Notes: generated by a model not told the origin, from the sequence alone. 64,000 nucleotides of DNA from UBA1926 sp036732005 (GCA_036732005.1 DAINDF010000006.1:124001-188000), one strand, 5' to 3'; positions 9,048 through 17,327 are shown, counted from the stretch's first letter. Program-made: numbers and translations.

Positions 9048-10253
9048 TCAGCCGCCCCGGGCCTTCCCGGTCTTCTTCGCCGCCGGCTTCTTCCGGCTCG
9101 CGGGCGCCGTCCCCCGCGGCTCGATCGGGCCCAGGTCGTCGGTCGGCGTCAGGCCCACCGCGTCCCCGGGCGACGAGCGCAGCGCCTCCATCGCCTCGCG
9201 CGAGAGCGACACCGTCCCGTCGGCGCCCGCCCGGAACCGCTCGTGCACCGCGAAGAACTCCCCGTCGTTCTTCAGCACGCTCACCATGCCGACCCGGTCC
9301 CGCGTGTCGCGGTCCTCCTCGGGTTCCCCGAGCGTCACCGCCTTTGTGCCCTTGACCAGCGGGATCTCATCGACCGTCGCCGTCAGGTGCGGGCCCCCGT
9401 CGAAGGGGTCCACGAAGCCGTGGTACTGGAACCCCAGTTTCTCGAGCATCCGCCGCGCGGGTTGCGTCTCGGGGCCGACCTCGCCGATCACCGCCCTCGC
9501 GGCGGGGGGGAGCAACGCGAGGTACAGCGGCTCGCGCGGCAGCATCGAGGCGATGAACTCCCGGCTGTACTGGCAGAACCGGTCCGCCTCTTCGTACGAC
9601 AGCGGGATGAACCGCCGCCCGAGGTAGTCCCACAGCAGGTTGTGCGCATCCGCCGTGATCGGCGCCATCATCTCCGCCAGCACGCGATCGGCGAATCGCT
9701 TGCGGTGCATCCCCATGAAGTGGAACCGCACGACAGACAGGAAATGCCCGAGCTTCTTCGGGTGCCCCCGGAAGGATGGCTGGAGGATGAGGCCCCCGAT
9801 CTCCGACGGGCCCGTCTCGTCCTCGTGCAGCGTGGCCACGATCTGCGTCGTGCCCGTCTGCAGGCTCTCCGAGAAGAAGTGCCGTTTCTCGAGCCGGAAC
9901 GAGAAGTTCGGGTTCCCGGGCCCGCCCATGCGGGCCAGCACCTGGCTCGTGCCCAGCGCGTTGCCCGACTCGGTGTCCTCGAGCACGAACATGAACAGGT
10001 CCGTGTGCACCGAGGAGGTCCCCAGGCCCCGCACCTGCGTCCGCTCGACCCCGATCCCCGCGATCGTCTTGGGCATCGGTTCGGGCTCGGGTTTCGCCCG
10101 CGCGTTCGCCAGCTTCAGGAACGAGTTCCTCGAGTGGATCACCTTCTGCGTGATGATGTCCCGGTCCGGCGGTAGGTTGATGAAGTGGACCATCTTCGCC
10201 AGCTTGAGCAGCGTCGGGCAGTCCTCGACCTTGGCACGCCTGATCAGGTACAT
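9048..10253 (-). CDS. Arginine N-succinyltransferase (AstA) family protein
   Basis: A 401-residue GNAT-fold acyltransferase resembling AstA, which transfers succinate from succinyl-CoA to arginine in the AST catabolic route. Family features are MYLIRRAKVEDC at the N-terminus, MFVLEDTESGNALG near residue 75, PSFRGHPKKLGHFLS (acyl-CoA loop), and the C-terminal stretches IGEVGPETQPARRMLEKLGF and DPFDGGPHL. It is longer than E. coli AstA (about 344 residues) because of a Lys/Ala-rich tail (RKKPAAKKTGKARGG) that may bind nucleic acid. No astB, astD or astE homologue lies in this window, so a standard AST pathway is unsupported here. The true substrate is open. Confidence 0.8.
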   Translation of the reverse strand: MYLIRRAKVEDCPTLLKLAKMVHFINLPPDRDIITQKVIHSRNSFLKLANARAKPEPEPMPKTIAGIGVERTQVRGLGTSSVHTDLFMFVLEDTESGNALGTSQVLARMGGPGNPNFSFRLEKRHFFSESLQTGTTQIVATLHEDETGPSEIGGLILQPSFRGHPKKLGHFLSVVRFHFMGMHRKRFADRVLAEMMAPITADAHNLLWDYLGRRFIPLSYEEADRFCQYSREFIASMLPREPLYLALLPPAARAVIGEVGPETQPARRMLEKLGFQYHGFVDPFDGGPHLTATVDEIPLVKGTKAVTLGEPEEDRDTRDRVGMVSVLKNDGEFFAVHERFRAGADGTVSLSREAMEALRSSPGDAVGLTPTDDLGPIEPRGTAPASRKKPAAKKTGKARGG

Positions 10254-10362
10254 GGGCGGAGAGTAGGTCGGGCGGATCGCCCCCCGGCTCTCGCGGTCGG
10301 TCCGGCCCGCTGGCCGGTTGCAGCGAAGAGAGCCCGGAACAGGGCGGTAACCGGGCTGGATC

Positions 10363-11859
10363 TCAGTCGAAGTACTCGCGCAGAAACTCCGCGACCGAGC
10401 CCGCCCTGGTCATGCGGACGACCTCGAGCAGGCGGGCCAGGTCGCGCTTCGTCTTCGCCTCGATCTCGCCCGGGTCGATCTCCGCGTCGTCGAGTTCGCG
10501 CACAAAGCGGTAGCGGGGCAGCCCGCCCGCGCCGTCGACGGGCTCGATCGCGCCGAGTTTGGCCAGCGCGATCAGCGCGTACTCGACCACCCCGCCGCCC
10601 ATCCCGTGCGCATGCCCCTTGCCGATGATGTCGAGCCGAAGGTCGTCGGCGTCGAAGGTCGCGTGCCCGGGCACGCCCTCGGACACCCCGCCGTACCGCC
10701 GGGCGATCTGCGCCATCGCCTGCATCAGCAGGTCGGCGCCGGGGTTCATCCAGCGGATGAACTCGTGCTGGATGGCGAGGTCGTCCTGGCAATAGAGCAA
10801 CACGCAGCGGCTGGGCTCGCCGTCGCGCCCGGCCCGCCCGACCTCCTGGGCGTAGGCCTCCACGCTCCCGGGCGTCTGCGCGTGCACGATGAAGCGGATG
10901 TCGGGCTTGTCCACCCCCATGCCGAACGCGTTGGTCGCGCACAGCAGCAGCGGGCGCTCCGGCGTCGACTCCGTGAATCGCCGGTAGACGCGCTTCTTCT
11001 GCTTCGCGTCGAGCCGCCCGTGGTAGATGTCGAGGTCCAGCCCACGCGGCGCGACGCGGCGGATCTCGTCCGAGGTGCGCTCCAGGTCCTTAATGAGGGC
11101 GAAGTAGACGATGCCCGTCCCCCCGGCGCCGCCCGCGATCTCCGCGATCCGTGCGACCTTCTCCGAATCGTCCCAGGCCGGTTCGACCGAGAGCGAGAGA
11201 TTGGGGCGGTCGATGCCGGTCGCGAACAGCGGCATCGCCTCGGCGTCCAGGCCGAGCACGCCCCGGATGTCCTCGCGCACCGCGCGGGTCGCGGTCGCGG
11301 TCAAGGCGACCGTCCGCGGCGAGCCGAGCAGTCGGCGAAACTCGCCCACGCGCTGGTACGCGGGCCGCAGGTCGTGCCCCCACTTGCTGATGCAGTGGGC
11401 CTCGTCGACGGCGAGGAGGTGAACGCCCCCGGGCGTCGCCCGCAGCGCCTCGACGAACGGCTCCCGGTCCATCCGCTCGGGCGTGGCGTAGACGAGGTCG
11501 TACTCCCCGGCGGCGAGGCGTTCGTACCGCTTCTCGCGCTCGCGTCGGGCAAGCGTGGAATTGACATACGCCGCGCGCACGCCCTTGGCGCGCAGGGCGC
11601 TAACCTGGTCCTCCATCAACGCGATCAGCGGGCTGAAGACCAGGCACACCCCCTCGCCGCGCGCCCGCCGCAGCACGACCGCCGGCAGCTGGTAGCACAG
11701 GCTCTTGCCCGAGCCGGTCGGCCAGACCACCAACGCATCGCCCCCGGGCCCGGAAAGCCCGAGCAGGCGGTCAACCACGGAAACCTGCTCGGGCCGCAGC
11801 GACGGGAACCCGAAGACCTCTCGGAGAACGCGCTCGACCTCTTCTCGGGGCGGGGCCAT
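10363..11859 (-). CDS. RecQ-family ATP-dependent DNA helicase, short form
   Basis: A 498-residue superfamily 2 DNA helicase. Motif I is WPTGSGKSLCYQLP, motif II DEAH with the RecQ hallmark CISKWGHDLRPAY, motif III TATAT, motif V CATNAFGMGVDKPDIR and motif VI QEVGRAGRDG. RecQ proteins unwind DNA 3' to 5' during repair and recombination. The C-terminal third lacks the four-Cys zinc-binding motif of the RQC domain, and no HRDC domain follows; instead there is a short helical/winged-like tail. The ATG at 11859 opens the expected N-terminal helix. The gene is divergent from the cobalamin-riboswitch transcript. Confidence 0.87.
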   Translation of the reverse strand: MAPPREEVERVLREVFGFPSLRPEQVSVVDRLLGLSGPGGDALVVWPTGSGKSLCYQLPAVVLRRARGEGVCLVFSPLIALMEDQVSALRAKGVRAAYVNSTLARREREKRYERLAAGEYDLVYATPERMDREPFVEALRATPGGVHLLAVDEAHCISKWGHDLRPAYQRVGEFRRLLGSPRTVALTATATRAVREDIRGVLGLDAEAMPLFATGIDRPNLSLSVEPAWDDSEKVARIAEIAGGAGGTGIVYFALIKDLERTSDEIRRVAPRGLDLDIYHGRLDAKQKKRVYRRFTESTPERPLLLCATNAFGMGVDKPDIRFIVHAQTPGSVEAYAQEVGRAGRDGEPSRCVLLYCQDDLAIQHEFIRWMNPGADLLMQAMAQIARRYGGVSEGVPGHATFDADDLRLDIIGKGHAHGMGGGVVEYALIALAKLGAIEPVDGAGGLPRYRFVRELDDAEIDPGEIEAKTKRDLARLLEVVRMTRAGSVAEFLREYFD

Positions 11860-11914
11860 CGCCCAACCGTTGGCGCGTCGGGGCCGTCGGGCCACCCGGT
11901 GTCCCGCCGGTCGG

Positions 11915-11942
11915 TTGACAGCACGGGGAGATCGGATAGCCT
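11915..11942 (+). promoter_or_regulatory. Sigma-70-type promoter of the riboswitch transcript
   Basis: TTGACA at 11915-11920 and TAGCCT at 11937-11942 are separated by 16 bp. The pair lies just upstream of the cobalamin riboswitch, so the start site would fall near 11949. Confidence 0.6.
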
Positions 11943-11950
11943 GAGAGGAT

Positions 11951-12175
11951 CGCCGATTGGTGCCCGGGGGTGTGCCCCGGGTGAAAAGGGAAGCGTGGTG
12001 ACCGGAACGCCTCGTCCTCGAGGCCGACCCGGGATTCCACCGCGGACGCGCCGCCGTGATGGGCGTGCCGCCGGCTCGAACGGGCCGGCGGGACAACGGG
12101 CCGCTTTGTGACGCCACTCCCGAAAGGGGGGAAGGCCGCGGCCCGACCCAGAGCCGGAAGACCTGCCACTCGGTC
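11951..12175 (+). promoter_or_regulatory. Cobalamin (B12) riboswitch
   Basis: The conserved blocks of the cobalamin riboswitch (Rfam RF00174 type) occur in order. GGTGCCC is near 11959. GGGTGAAAAGGGAAGC is at 11979-11994. GGTG is near 11997. TTCCACCGCGGACGCGCC at 12035-12052 is followed by GCCGTGA. GCCACTCCCGAAAGG near 12113 leads into GGGGAAGGC. GAGCCGGAAGACCTGCC at 12151-12167 closes the core. The P5-P6 region carries an extra insertion of about 30 nt, and a further peripheral stem sits around 12065-12095. Downstream, CGGCCC (12213-12218) can pair with GGGCCG (12231-12236), a possible expression platform. The ligand should lower expression of the secreted dockerin protein gene that follows at 12313 and probably the coupled pseudopilin gene. 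Boundaries are approximate. Confidence 0.9.
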
Positions 12176-12312
12176 GGCCTCGGGGCCCTCGCGAAATGGG
12201 GCGCCGCGGGCTCGGCCCGATTTCCCCTTTGGGCCGGTCCCCGCTGCACGCCATGCCCCCCGCGAGGGCCGCTCTTGGGGATGCCCTGCGCGATTCGGGG
12301 CGGGAGCGGCGG

Positions 12313-13440
12313 ATGGTCTCGAAGATGGGTGTGTGGGGGCGTGCCGCGCTCGGCGCGGCGGTGCTTCAGGCGTGCGGTGTCGCGCAGGCGGGCCCTTGGG
12401 CCGATCGGGTTGTCTTCGGGATTCACGAGGGCTCACCGGCATACGAGCCCGGCGTGGGCACGCCGCTCACCTACGGGCCATTCCACGCCGACCCGCTCTG
12501 GAACGACCCGGCGTCGGTTCTCGGCAAGCCGAACACGCTCGACTACGACGATCTCGAGGGATGGGGCCCCGTGCCGGGGGGCTTCGCCGGCGGGCCCATG
12601 CGACGCCTCTCGCTCGTCTGGAGCGCGTGGCAGTGGGGCTCGAACGACCCCGCCCACCTCGCCCAGCGCCCCGGCTGGCTCGACGGGAGGCGACGCAACG
12701 GGCTCGGCCTTCGGCAGGGGGCGCAGATTGTCGTGGAGTTCGACACCCCCATCGAAAACAACCCGACCTCGGACGCCGCACCCTGGGGCGTTGACCTGAT
12801 CGTCCACGGCAACGCCGCGTTCATCGCCGACCGCGGGATCGCCGCGTCGACCAGCATGGACGCGGCCCTGCTCACCGGGGGAGTGCTGGCCGAGCCGGTC
12901 GAGATCAGCGTGGCGCAGTCGATCGGCGGGCCGTGGTACCGGTGTGTGCGCGCGGGCGACGACCTCTTCCCCACCAATCCCTGGCGGTGGGAGGGGGGCG
13001 CTTGGACCGGCGAGGAGGCGGACTGGCTCAAGCCCGTCGATCCCGCGCTCGGGGCCCCGGACTTCGCCGGCCTGACGGCGGGCGAGGCGATCGCCCTGTA
13101 CGGGGGTTCCGCGGGGGGCACGCCCCTGGATCTGGATGAACTCATCGATGAACAGGGGGCGCCGGCGTCGCTCGCCTGGGCCCGTTTCGTGCGATTCACA
13201 GACCCGCTGGGGACGCAGGGAGAGATCTGCGGCGTGGTCGATGTGCCGGGGGGCGCACTCGGGTGCAACCCGGCCGACCTCGCCGACCCGCGCGGGGTGC
13301 TCGACCTGGCGGACATCACGGCGTTTTCGGCTGCCTTCCTGGGCGGCTCGGCGGACGCTGACCTGGCCCTCCCGAGCGGCGTGCTCGACCTGGCGGACAT
13401 CACCGCGTTCATCGCGGCTTTCTCCGGGGGCTGCCCGTGA
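12313..13440 (+). CDS. Secreted GC-type dockerin-anchored protein under B12 riboswitch control
   Basis: A 375-residue exported protein with a signal peptide ending near GVAQAGP. The body has motifs of a surface-protein family: SVLGKPNTLD, GLGLRQGAQIVVEFDTPIEN and WGVDLIVHGNAAFI, a jelly-roll-like sandwich. The C-terminal 60 residues form a two-repeat dockerin-like tail, GVLDLADITAF repeated twice, ending SGGCP; it probably attaches the protein to a surface partner. The ATG at 12313 has GGAG 7 nt upstream; an in-frame ATG at 12196 would lose the signal peptide. The upstream cobalamin riboswitch suggests a role in capturing or handling cobalamin at the cell surface, an inference. The stop overlaps the next gene's start. 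Confidence 0.82.
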   Translation: MVSKMGVWGRAALGAAVLQACGVAQAGPWADRVVFGIHEGSPAYEPGVGTPLTYGPFHADPLWNDPASVLGKPNTLDYDDLEGWGPVPGGFAGGPMRRLSLVWSAWQWGSNDPAHLAQRPGWLDGRRRNGLGLRQGAQIVVEFDTPIENNPTSDAAPWGVDLIVHGNAAFIADRGIAASTSMDAALLTGGVLAEPVEISVAQSIGGPWYRCVRAGDDLFPTNPWRWEGGAWTGEEADWLKPVDPALGAPDFAGLTAGEAIALYGGSAGGTPLDLDELIDEQGAPASLAWARFVRFTDPLGTQGEICGVVDVPGGALGCNPADLADPRGVLDLADITAFSAAFLGGSADADLALPSGVLDLADITAFIAAFSGGCP

Positions 13441-14261
13441 GCGCGCGCGTCAGGGCCTTCACACTGGTTGAGCTTCTCGTCAGCATCGCGATCTCGGCTC
13501 TGCTGGTCGGGATGCTGATGCCCGCGCTCTCCGCGGCACGATCCTCCGCGACCCGGCTCGCCTGCCTGAGCAACCTCCGGCAGATCATGGTCGCCACGAC
13601 CATCTACGCCCACGAGCACGACGGGCACCTCATGCCCGCGCTCTACACCAACTTCGAAGCGGACCCCGCGGTCCGCGTCGCGTGGGACTTCATCGAGCGG
13701 TTCGAGCCGGGGGGCCTCGTGCGGGAGCCCGGGGCGATGTGGAGCGGCACCGACGGGGGGAGCGTTCTCCAGTGCCCGGGCTTCGACGGGCCCTCGAACT
13801 GGGGCGACGGCGGCGAGCCCTTCACCGGGTACAACTACAACACGAGTTACCTCGGCGGGCCCACCATCGGCCCCGATCCGAGCGCGCCCCGGGGCGACGG
13901 CCCACGCACCGACCGCGCCGGCCGCCCGATCGCCGCCTCGGCCCGGCTGGAGGAGATCGGGGACCCCTCCTGGTGCGTGGCGTTCGGGGACGGGGGCTTC
14001 GGCGACGGGGCGAACAAATTCATGCGGGCCCCGTTCGCGGGCGACCGGGACTCCGACATCGGGCGAGCCGGGCACGGGGCCGGAGCCCAGGCGTTCCGGC
14101 ACGCCGGCACGACCGCGGCCGTGATGACCGACGGGCACGCCCGGGCCTTCGTCGACCGCTTCTCGGAGACCTACCCCGAGGCGGCTGCTCTTCTGACCCC
14201 CCGGGTGGGGTTCCTGGGCCCGAGCAACGGGGTGTACGACCTCTCGCCCGGCCGCGAATGA
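13437..14261 (+). CDS. Type II secretion/pilin-like pseudopilin
   Basis: A 274-residue protein with a type IV prepilin signal: a short basic leader (MSARVR), then AFTLVELLVSIAISALLVGMLMPAL, where cleavage would precede Phe or Ala and Glu is at +5 of the mature protein. The C-terminal half contains NYNTSYLGGP and a His-rich HAGTTAAVMTDGHARAF segment typical of planctomycete pseudopilins (the H-X9-DG motif). GTG at 13437 overlaps the previous stop (GTGA), so translation is probably coupled to the riboswitch-controlled dockerin gene. Many planctomycete genomes have numerous such proteins of unknown assembly role. Confidence 0.85.
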   Translation: MSARVRAFTLVELLVSIAISALLVGMLMPALSAARSSATRLACLSNLRQIMVATTIYAHEHDGHLMPALYTNFEADPAVRVAWDFIERFEPGGLVREPGAMWSGTDGGSVLQCPGFDGPSNWGDGGEPFTGYNYNTSYLGGPTIGPDPSAPRGDGPRTDRAGRPIAASARLEEIGDPSWCVAFGDGGFGDGANKFMRAPFAGDRDSDIGRAGHGAGAQAFRHAGTTAAVMTDGHARAFVDRFSETYPEAAALLTPRVGFLGPSNGVYDLSPGRE

Positions 14262-14315
14262 CGCCGCCGGGAACCCGGCTATCATGGAGGGCTCCGCCGG
14301 GCCCGTGCCGGCGTG

Positions 14316-14389
14316 GGGCGCATAGCTCAGTTGGCTAGAGCGCTGCTGTCACATAGCAGAGGTCACAGGTTCGAGTCCTGTTGCGCCCA
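14316..14389 (+). tRNA. tRNA-Val (anticodon CAC)
   Basis: A 74-nt cloverleaf with acceptor stem GGGCGCA/TGCGCCC, D-arm AGCTCAGTTGGCTAGAGC, anticodon stem CTGCT/AGCAG with loop GTCACAT (anticodon CAC after U33) and T-arm CACAGGTTCGAGTCCTGT. The CCA end is not encoded. It reads GUG codons, which are common in this GC-rich genome. Confidence 0.92.
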
Positions 14390-14551
14390 TTCGATTGCTC
14401 CCCGGTGCCGCCCGCGGATCGCTGTTCAGGAGTCGGCGGCACGGGAATTTCGGCCCGCACCTCACCACACGCCGAACTCGCGGGTTGCCCCCACTTGGCG
14501 ACGCACGAGAGGCCGAGCGGAGTGCGCCTGCGCTCTGCGCAGATGATGCAA

Positions 14552-14899
14552 TGGAGCCGGGGGGAATCGAACCCCCGTCCCGAAACAGTCAGCAAGAGGC
14601 CTCTACGCGTGTAGTCCGTTCTTTGATCTCGGCGTCAAGGGCGAAAACGGACACCCTCCCTGTCGGCCAAGCTCCCGGTGAACCTCCTCGCCGCCCCGCC
14701 CGGTTGCACCGCGCGGCGACCAGCCCGATGTCTTCATCCCCCGCCCCATCGGGCGTCAGGCGGGGGATGCACGGCCATCAGGCCGCGAGAGCGTACTGCG
14801 GTTCGGCAGTTATAGAAATTGCGTGCTTTTATCGTGGCCAGCACGCCCCACGACGCGCCACCTCAAGCCTTCCCTGCCCGGTCGAAACCGATCGGCCCC
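14552..14899 (-). ncRNA. ssrA: Transfer-messenger RNA (tmRNA)
   Basis: A 348-nt tmRNA encoded on the minus strand. The 5' end GGGGCCG (from 14899), followed by GGTTTCGACCGGG, pairs with the 3' end CGGCTCC, which is preceded by the T-arm GGGGGTTCGATTCCCCC. The tag reading frame runs from a GCC resume codon at 14807 to TGA at 14778-14780 and encodes AEPQYALAA, ending in the YALAA degron recognised by ClpXP-type proteases. The RNA rescues stalled ribosomes. The one-piece order (tRNA-like ends flanking the message) shows it is not a permuted two-piece tmRNA. The neighbour upstream is the HAF-repeat dockerin gene. Confidence 0.93.
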
Positions 14900-14914
14900 A
14901 ACTTTTCAAGGTGC

Positions 14915-14936
14915 GGCACCGGATTGGACCGGTGCC
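14915..14936 (-). terminator. Hairpin between the HAF dockerin gene and tmRNA
   Basis: GGCACCGG (14915-14922) pairs with CCGGTGCC (14929-14936) around a 6-nt loop. It lies 55 bp after the stop of the minus-strand dockerin gene and just before the tmRNA 5' end. It lacks a good U-tract, so termination is a weak inference. Confidence 0.4.
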
Positions 14937-14990
14937 CTCCGGCGGTAGCGTAGCGCTCCCGTCGCCCCACACGCCGGACAGCGCGCGGAA

Positions 14991-16250
14991 TTAGGGGTTC
15001 ACGAACTCCTGGATCCAGGATTGCAGGTCGCCCAGGTCGTGGACGCCGTTCTGGTCGCGGTCGGCCAGGCGACCACCGCCCAGGAACTCCGCGACAAACA
15101 GCTGGACATCACCCAGATCGCGGACCCCGTCGGCGTTGTAATCGCCCGGCTCCGCGGGGATCAGCCGCACCGTGTCGCCGAGGGGCCACCCGGGGTTGGT
15201 GGCGTACGCGAGGGCCGTCCCGCGCCGCGAGACCTGCCGGAACGAGACGCTCGCGTAGGCCACATCGGGCGGCAGGAGCTCGGTGAGGGCCCACCAGTCG
15301 AGGTTCTCGCCGCGCCAGAGGCCCGAGCCCCCCGCGCCGTTCCTGACGCCGTAGATCACATTGTCGTCCGTGACGGTGGTCGCGAAGGCCGCGGGGTCGC
15401 TGAACTGCTGCCCCGGCAAGATCTCCACCCCGTTCCCGCGCTCGACATAGGCCCGGTCGACCACGAGGCCGAAGTCCCACGGCACGGTCGTGAACCCGAC
15501 GGCCCAGCCGTTGATGTTGATGTCGTTGACATTGGACGCGAAGCCGGAAAGCCCGAGAGGCGTCGCCTGCGAGGTGATGATCCGCACGCCGTCGGCGCCG
15601 TCCCACACGAAGCCCCGGAAGAAGCCGTCGGTGTCGCGGAATCGCCCGCCGAACGAGCCGTCCTCGCCCATCACGATCACGGTGGGCTCGGCGAGCTCGG
15701 GCGGCGGCGAGAGCACCGTCGTCCCCCCGCCCTGCGACCAGACCGCCGGCCCCGAGGCCGAGTTGAAGAACAGCACCTGCCCCGCCTCGTTGATCCCCGC
15801 GACATGCGGGGTTGTCAGCCCCGCCATCGCCCCGAGGTCCTGCATCACCCCGAACCCGTCGAAGAGATGTGTGTACAGGAACGAGATCTCCGCGATCGAT
15901 CCGGTCGAGATGTCCGACCAGAAGGTCTGGCCGACAACACGCCCGCTGTTGTTCGTGTCCCAGATCTGCAGCGTGTGCTGCGGAACCACCTGGGCGGGCA
16001 GGCCCTCCGTGATCGTCGGCACACCCAGCGGCGAGATGCGGACAAGCACGGCCCGGCGCGGGCTCAGTGTCACCCCCGAGGCGTAGGCCGTGCCGTCATT
16101 CTGGATCGCGTCGTATTCATCAATGAATGCGCCGTTGATCGAGCTCGGCAGCGTCTGGACCATGAACCGTGGGGGCGCCTCGGCGGCCCACACGGCGCCG
16201 GCGCACGCCACCCCCGCCAGGCCCGCGAGCATCGAGTTCGGTCGGGGCAT
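14991..16250 (-). CDS. Secreted HAF-repeat protein with dockerin-like tail
   Basis: A 419-residue exported protein. A signal peptide (MPRPNSMLAGLAGVACAGAVWA) is followed by repeats of the HAF extracellular family, for example MQDLGAMAGLTTPHVAGINEAGQVLFF, shown here only in part as VMQDLGAMAG and AGINEAGQV, and a related NDININGWAVGF. The C-terminus is a two-unit dockerin: GDYNADGVRDLGDVQLF and DRDQNGVHDLGDLQSWI, each with the DxNxDG-type calcium loop. It probably binds calcium and anchors to a surface complex. The ATG at 16250 is chosen for its AAAGGA Shine-Dalgarno and the signal peptide; an in-frame start ten codons earlier is less likely. Function is unknown. Confidence 0.8.
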   Translation of the reverse strand: MPRPNSMLAGLAGVACAGAVWAAEAPPRFMVQTLPSSINGAFIDEYDAIQNDGTAYASGVTLSPRRAVLVRISPLGVPTITEGLPAQVVPQHTLQIWDTNNSGRVVGQTFWSDISTGSIAEISFLYTHLFDGFGVMQDLGAMAGLTTPHVAGINEAGQVLFFNSASGPAVWSQGGGTTVLSPPPELAEPTVIVMGEDGSFGGRFRDTDGFFRGFVWDGADGVRIITSQATPLGLSGFASNVNDININGWAVGFTTVPWDFGLVVDRAYVERGNGVEILPGQQFSDPAAFATTVTDDNVIYGVRNGAGGSGLWRGENLDWWALTELLPPDVAYASVSFRQVSRRGTALAYATNPGWPLGDTVRLIPAEPGDYNADGVRDLGDVQLFVAEFLGGGRLADRDQNGVHDLGDLQSWIQEFVNP

Positions 16251-16389
16251 CGCGATGTCCTTTCTGTTCGGGCCGCCCACCCACGAGAAGGGAAACTCGC
16301 CAGAGAGGCGACGGGCATGCTCGGTGAATTAGGTTACTCTACCGCGGTCGGGCCCCGTCCCGAGCTCCGTTCTTCTCAGGAAACCGCCC

Positions 16390-17202
16390 ATGATTCAGGT
16401 CGCCGTCATCCTCCCCGCCGCCGGGTCCTCCAGCCGATTCAACGCCGACGACACGGCGCTGCTCGCCCCGCGGAGCAAGCTCGATGAGGACCTCGGGGGC
16501 CGGCCCGTCCTGCAGCGCACGATCGAGATGTTCACCAATCGCCCGGAAATCGCCGCGATCATCGTCGCCGGGCCCCACGAGCCCGAGGCCTACGCCGCGT
16601 TTGAGCTCCGTCACGGCGACAAGCTCGCCCTGCTCGGCGCCACCCTCTGCAGAGGTGGGGTGTCGCATCGATACGAGACCGTCAAGGCGGCGCTTGAACT
16701 CGTGCCCCCGGCCGTGACCCACATCGCGGTGCACGACGCGGCCCGGCCGGTCACGCCCCCGGAACTGATCGATCGGCTCTTCGATCTCGCGCAGCGCCAC
16801 CCCGCCGTCATCCCGGCGGTCGAGGTGCCCGACACGATCAAGCGGCTCGACCCCGAGCCCGTGCCCGACGAGCCCGCCGACCCTGCGGCGGCGATCCTGG
16901 GGCTCAGCTCGGACAGGCCCTCCGACCTCCGCCGCGTGGCGCAGACCGTTGATCGCTCGTTGCTCGTGCTTGTGCAGACGCCGCAGGTATTCGAAGCGGG
17001 CCTGCTGCGGCGTGCGTATGCCCAGGCGGACCTGTCGAGCACCGACGACGCCGGGCTGGTCGAGCGGCTCGGAGAGCCGGTGCTCGTCGTCCCGGGTGAC
17101 CCCGCGAACATCAAAATCACCCGTCCGGGCGATGTCCCCCTGGCCCGCGCGATCGGCGGCTTCAAACCCCCAGCCGAGCGGGCGACCCACAAGCGGTTCT
17201 GA
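16390..17202 (+). CDS. ispD: 2-C-methyl-D-erythritol 4-phosphate cytidylyltransferase
   Basis: Transfers CMP from CTP to MEP in the third step of the MEP isoprenoid pathway, in the cytoplasm. The 270-residue product shows the CTP-binding N-terminus VILPAAGSSSRF, GVSHRYETVKAAL, the substrate motif VHDAARPVTP, TPQVFEAGLL and the terminal TDDAGLVE with NIKITRPGDV. It is slightly longer than the usual 230-240 residues because of an insertion near residues 155-180 (EPVPDEPADPAAA). AGGAAA precedes the ATG. It is divergent from the HAF dockerin gene; no other MEP gene is in this window. Confidence 0.93.
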   Translation: MIQVAVILPAAGSSSRFNADDTALLAPRSKLDEDLGGRPVLQRTIEMFTNRPEIAAIIVAGPHEPEAYAAFELRHGDKLALLGATLCRGGVSHRYETVKAALELVPPAVTHIAVHDAARPVTPPELIDRLFDLAQRHPAVIPAVEVPDTIKRLDPEPVPDEPADPAAAILGLSSDRPSDLRRVAQTVDRSLLVLVQTPQVFEAGLLRRAYAQADLSSTDDAGLVERLGEPVLVVPGDPANIKITRPGDVPLARAIGGFKPPAERATHKRF

Positions 17203-17302
17203 AACCGATCTGGATGGGCCGACGCGCGTAAAGCGGTGCCGCGATCCGCGCGGCGGGCGCGCCGCGGCGCCGCTCAGGGCGCGCCCGGGCGCCGGGTCAA
17301 CG

Positions 17303-17327
17303 AAAAACCCCCGGCTTGCGCCGGGGG
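17303..17327 (-). terminator. Rho-independent terminator of the sahR-ahcY operon
   Basis: An 8-bp stem, CCCCCGGC with GCCGGGGG, around a 4-nt loop; on the minus strand it is followed by five U residues (17307-17303). It lies 46 bp after the ahcY stop. Confidence 0.85.

Noticed and set aside
12196..12312. An upstream ATG (12196) as start of the B12-controlled dockerin protein
   Set aside because: It would place a Pro/Arg-rich stretch before the signal peptide and overlap the riboswitch expression platform; the ATG at 12313 has a good Shine-Dalgarno.
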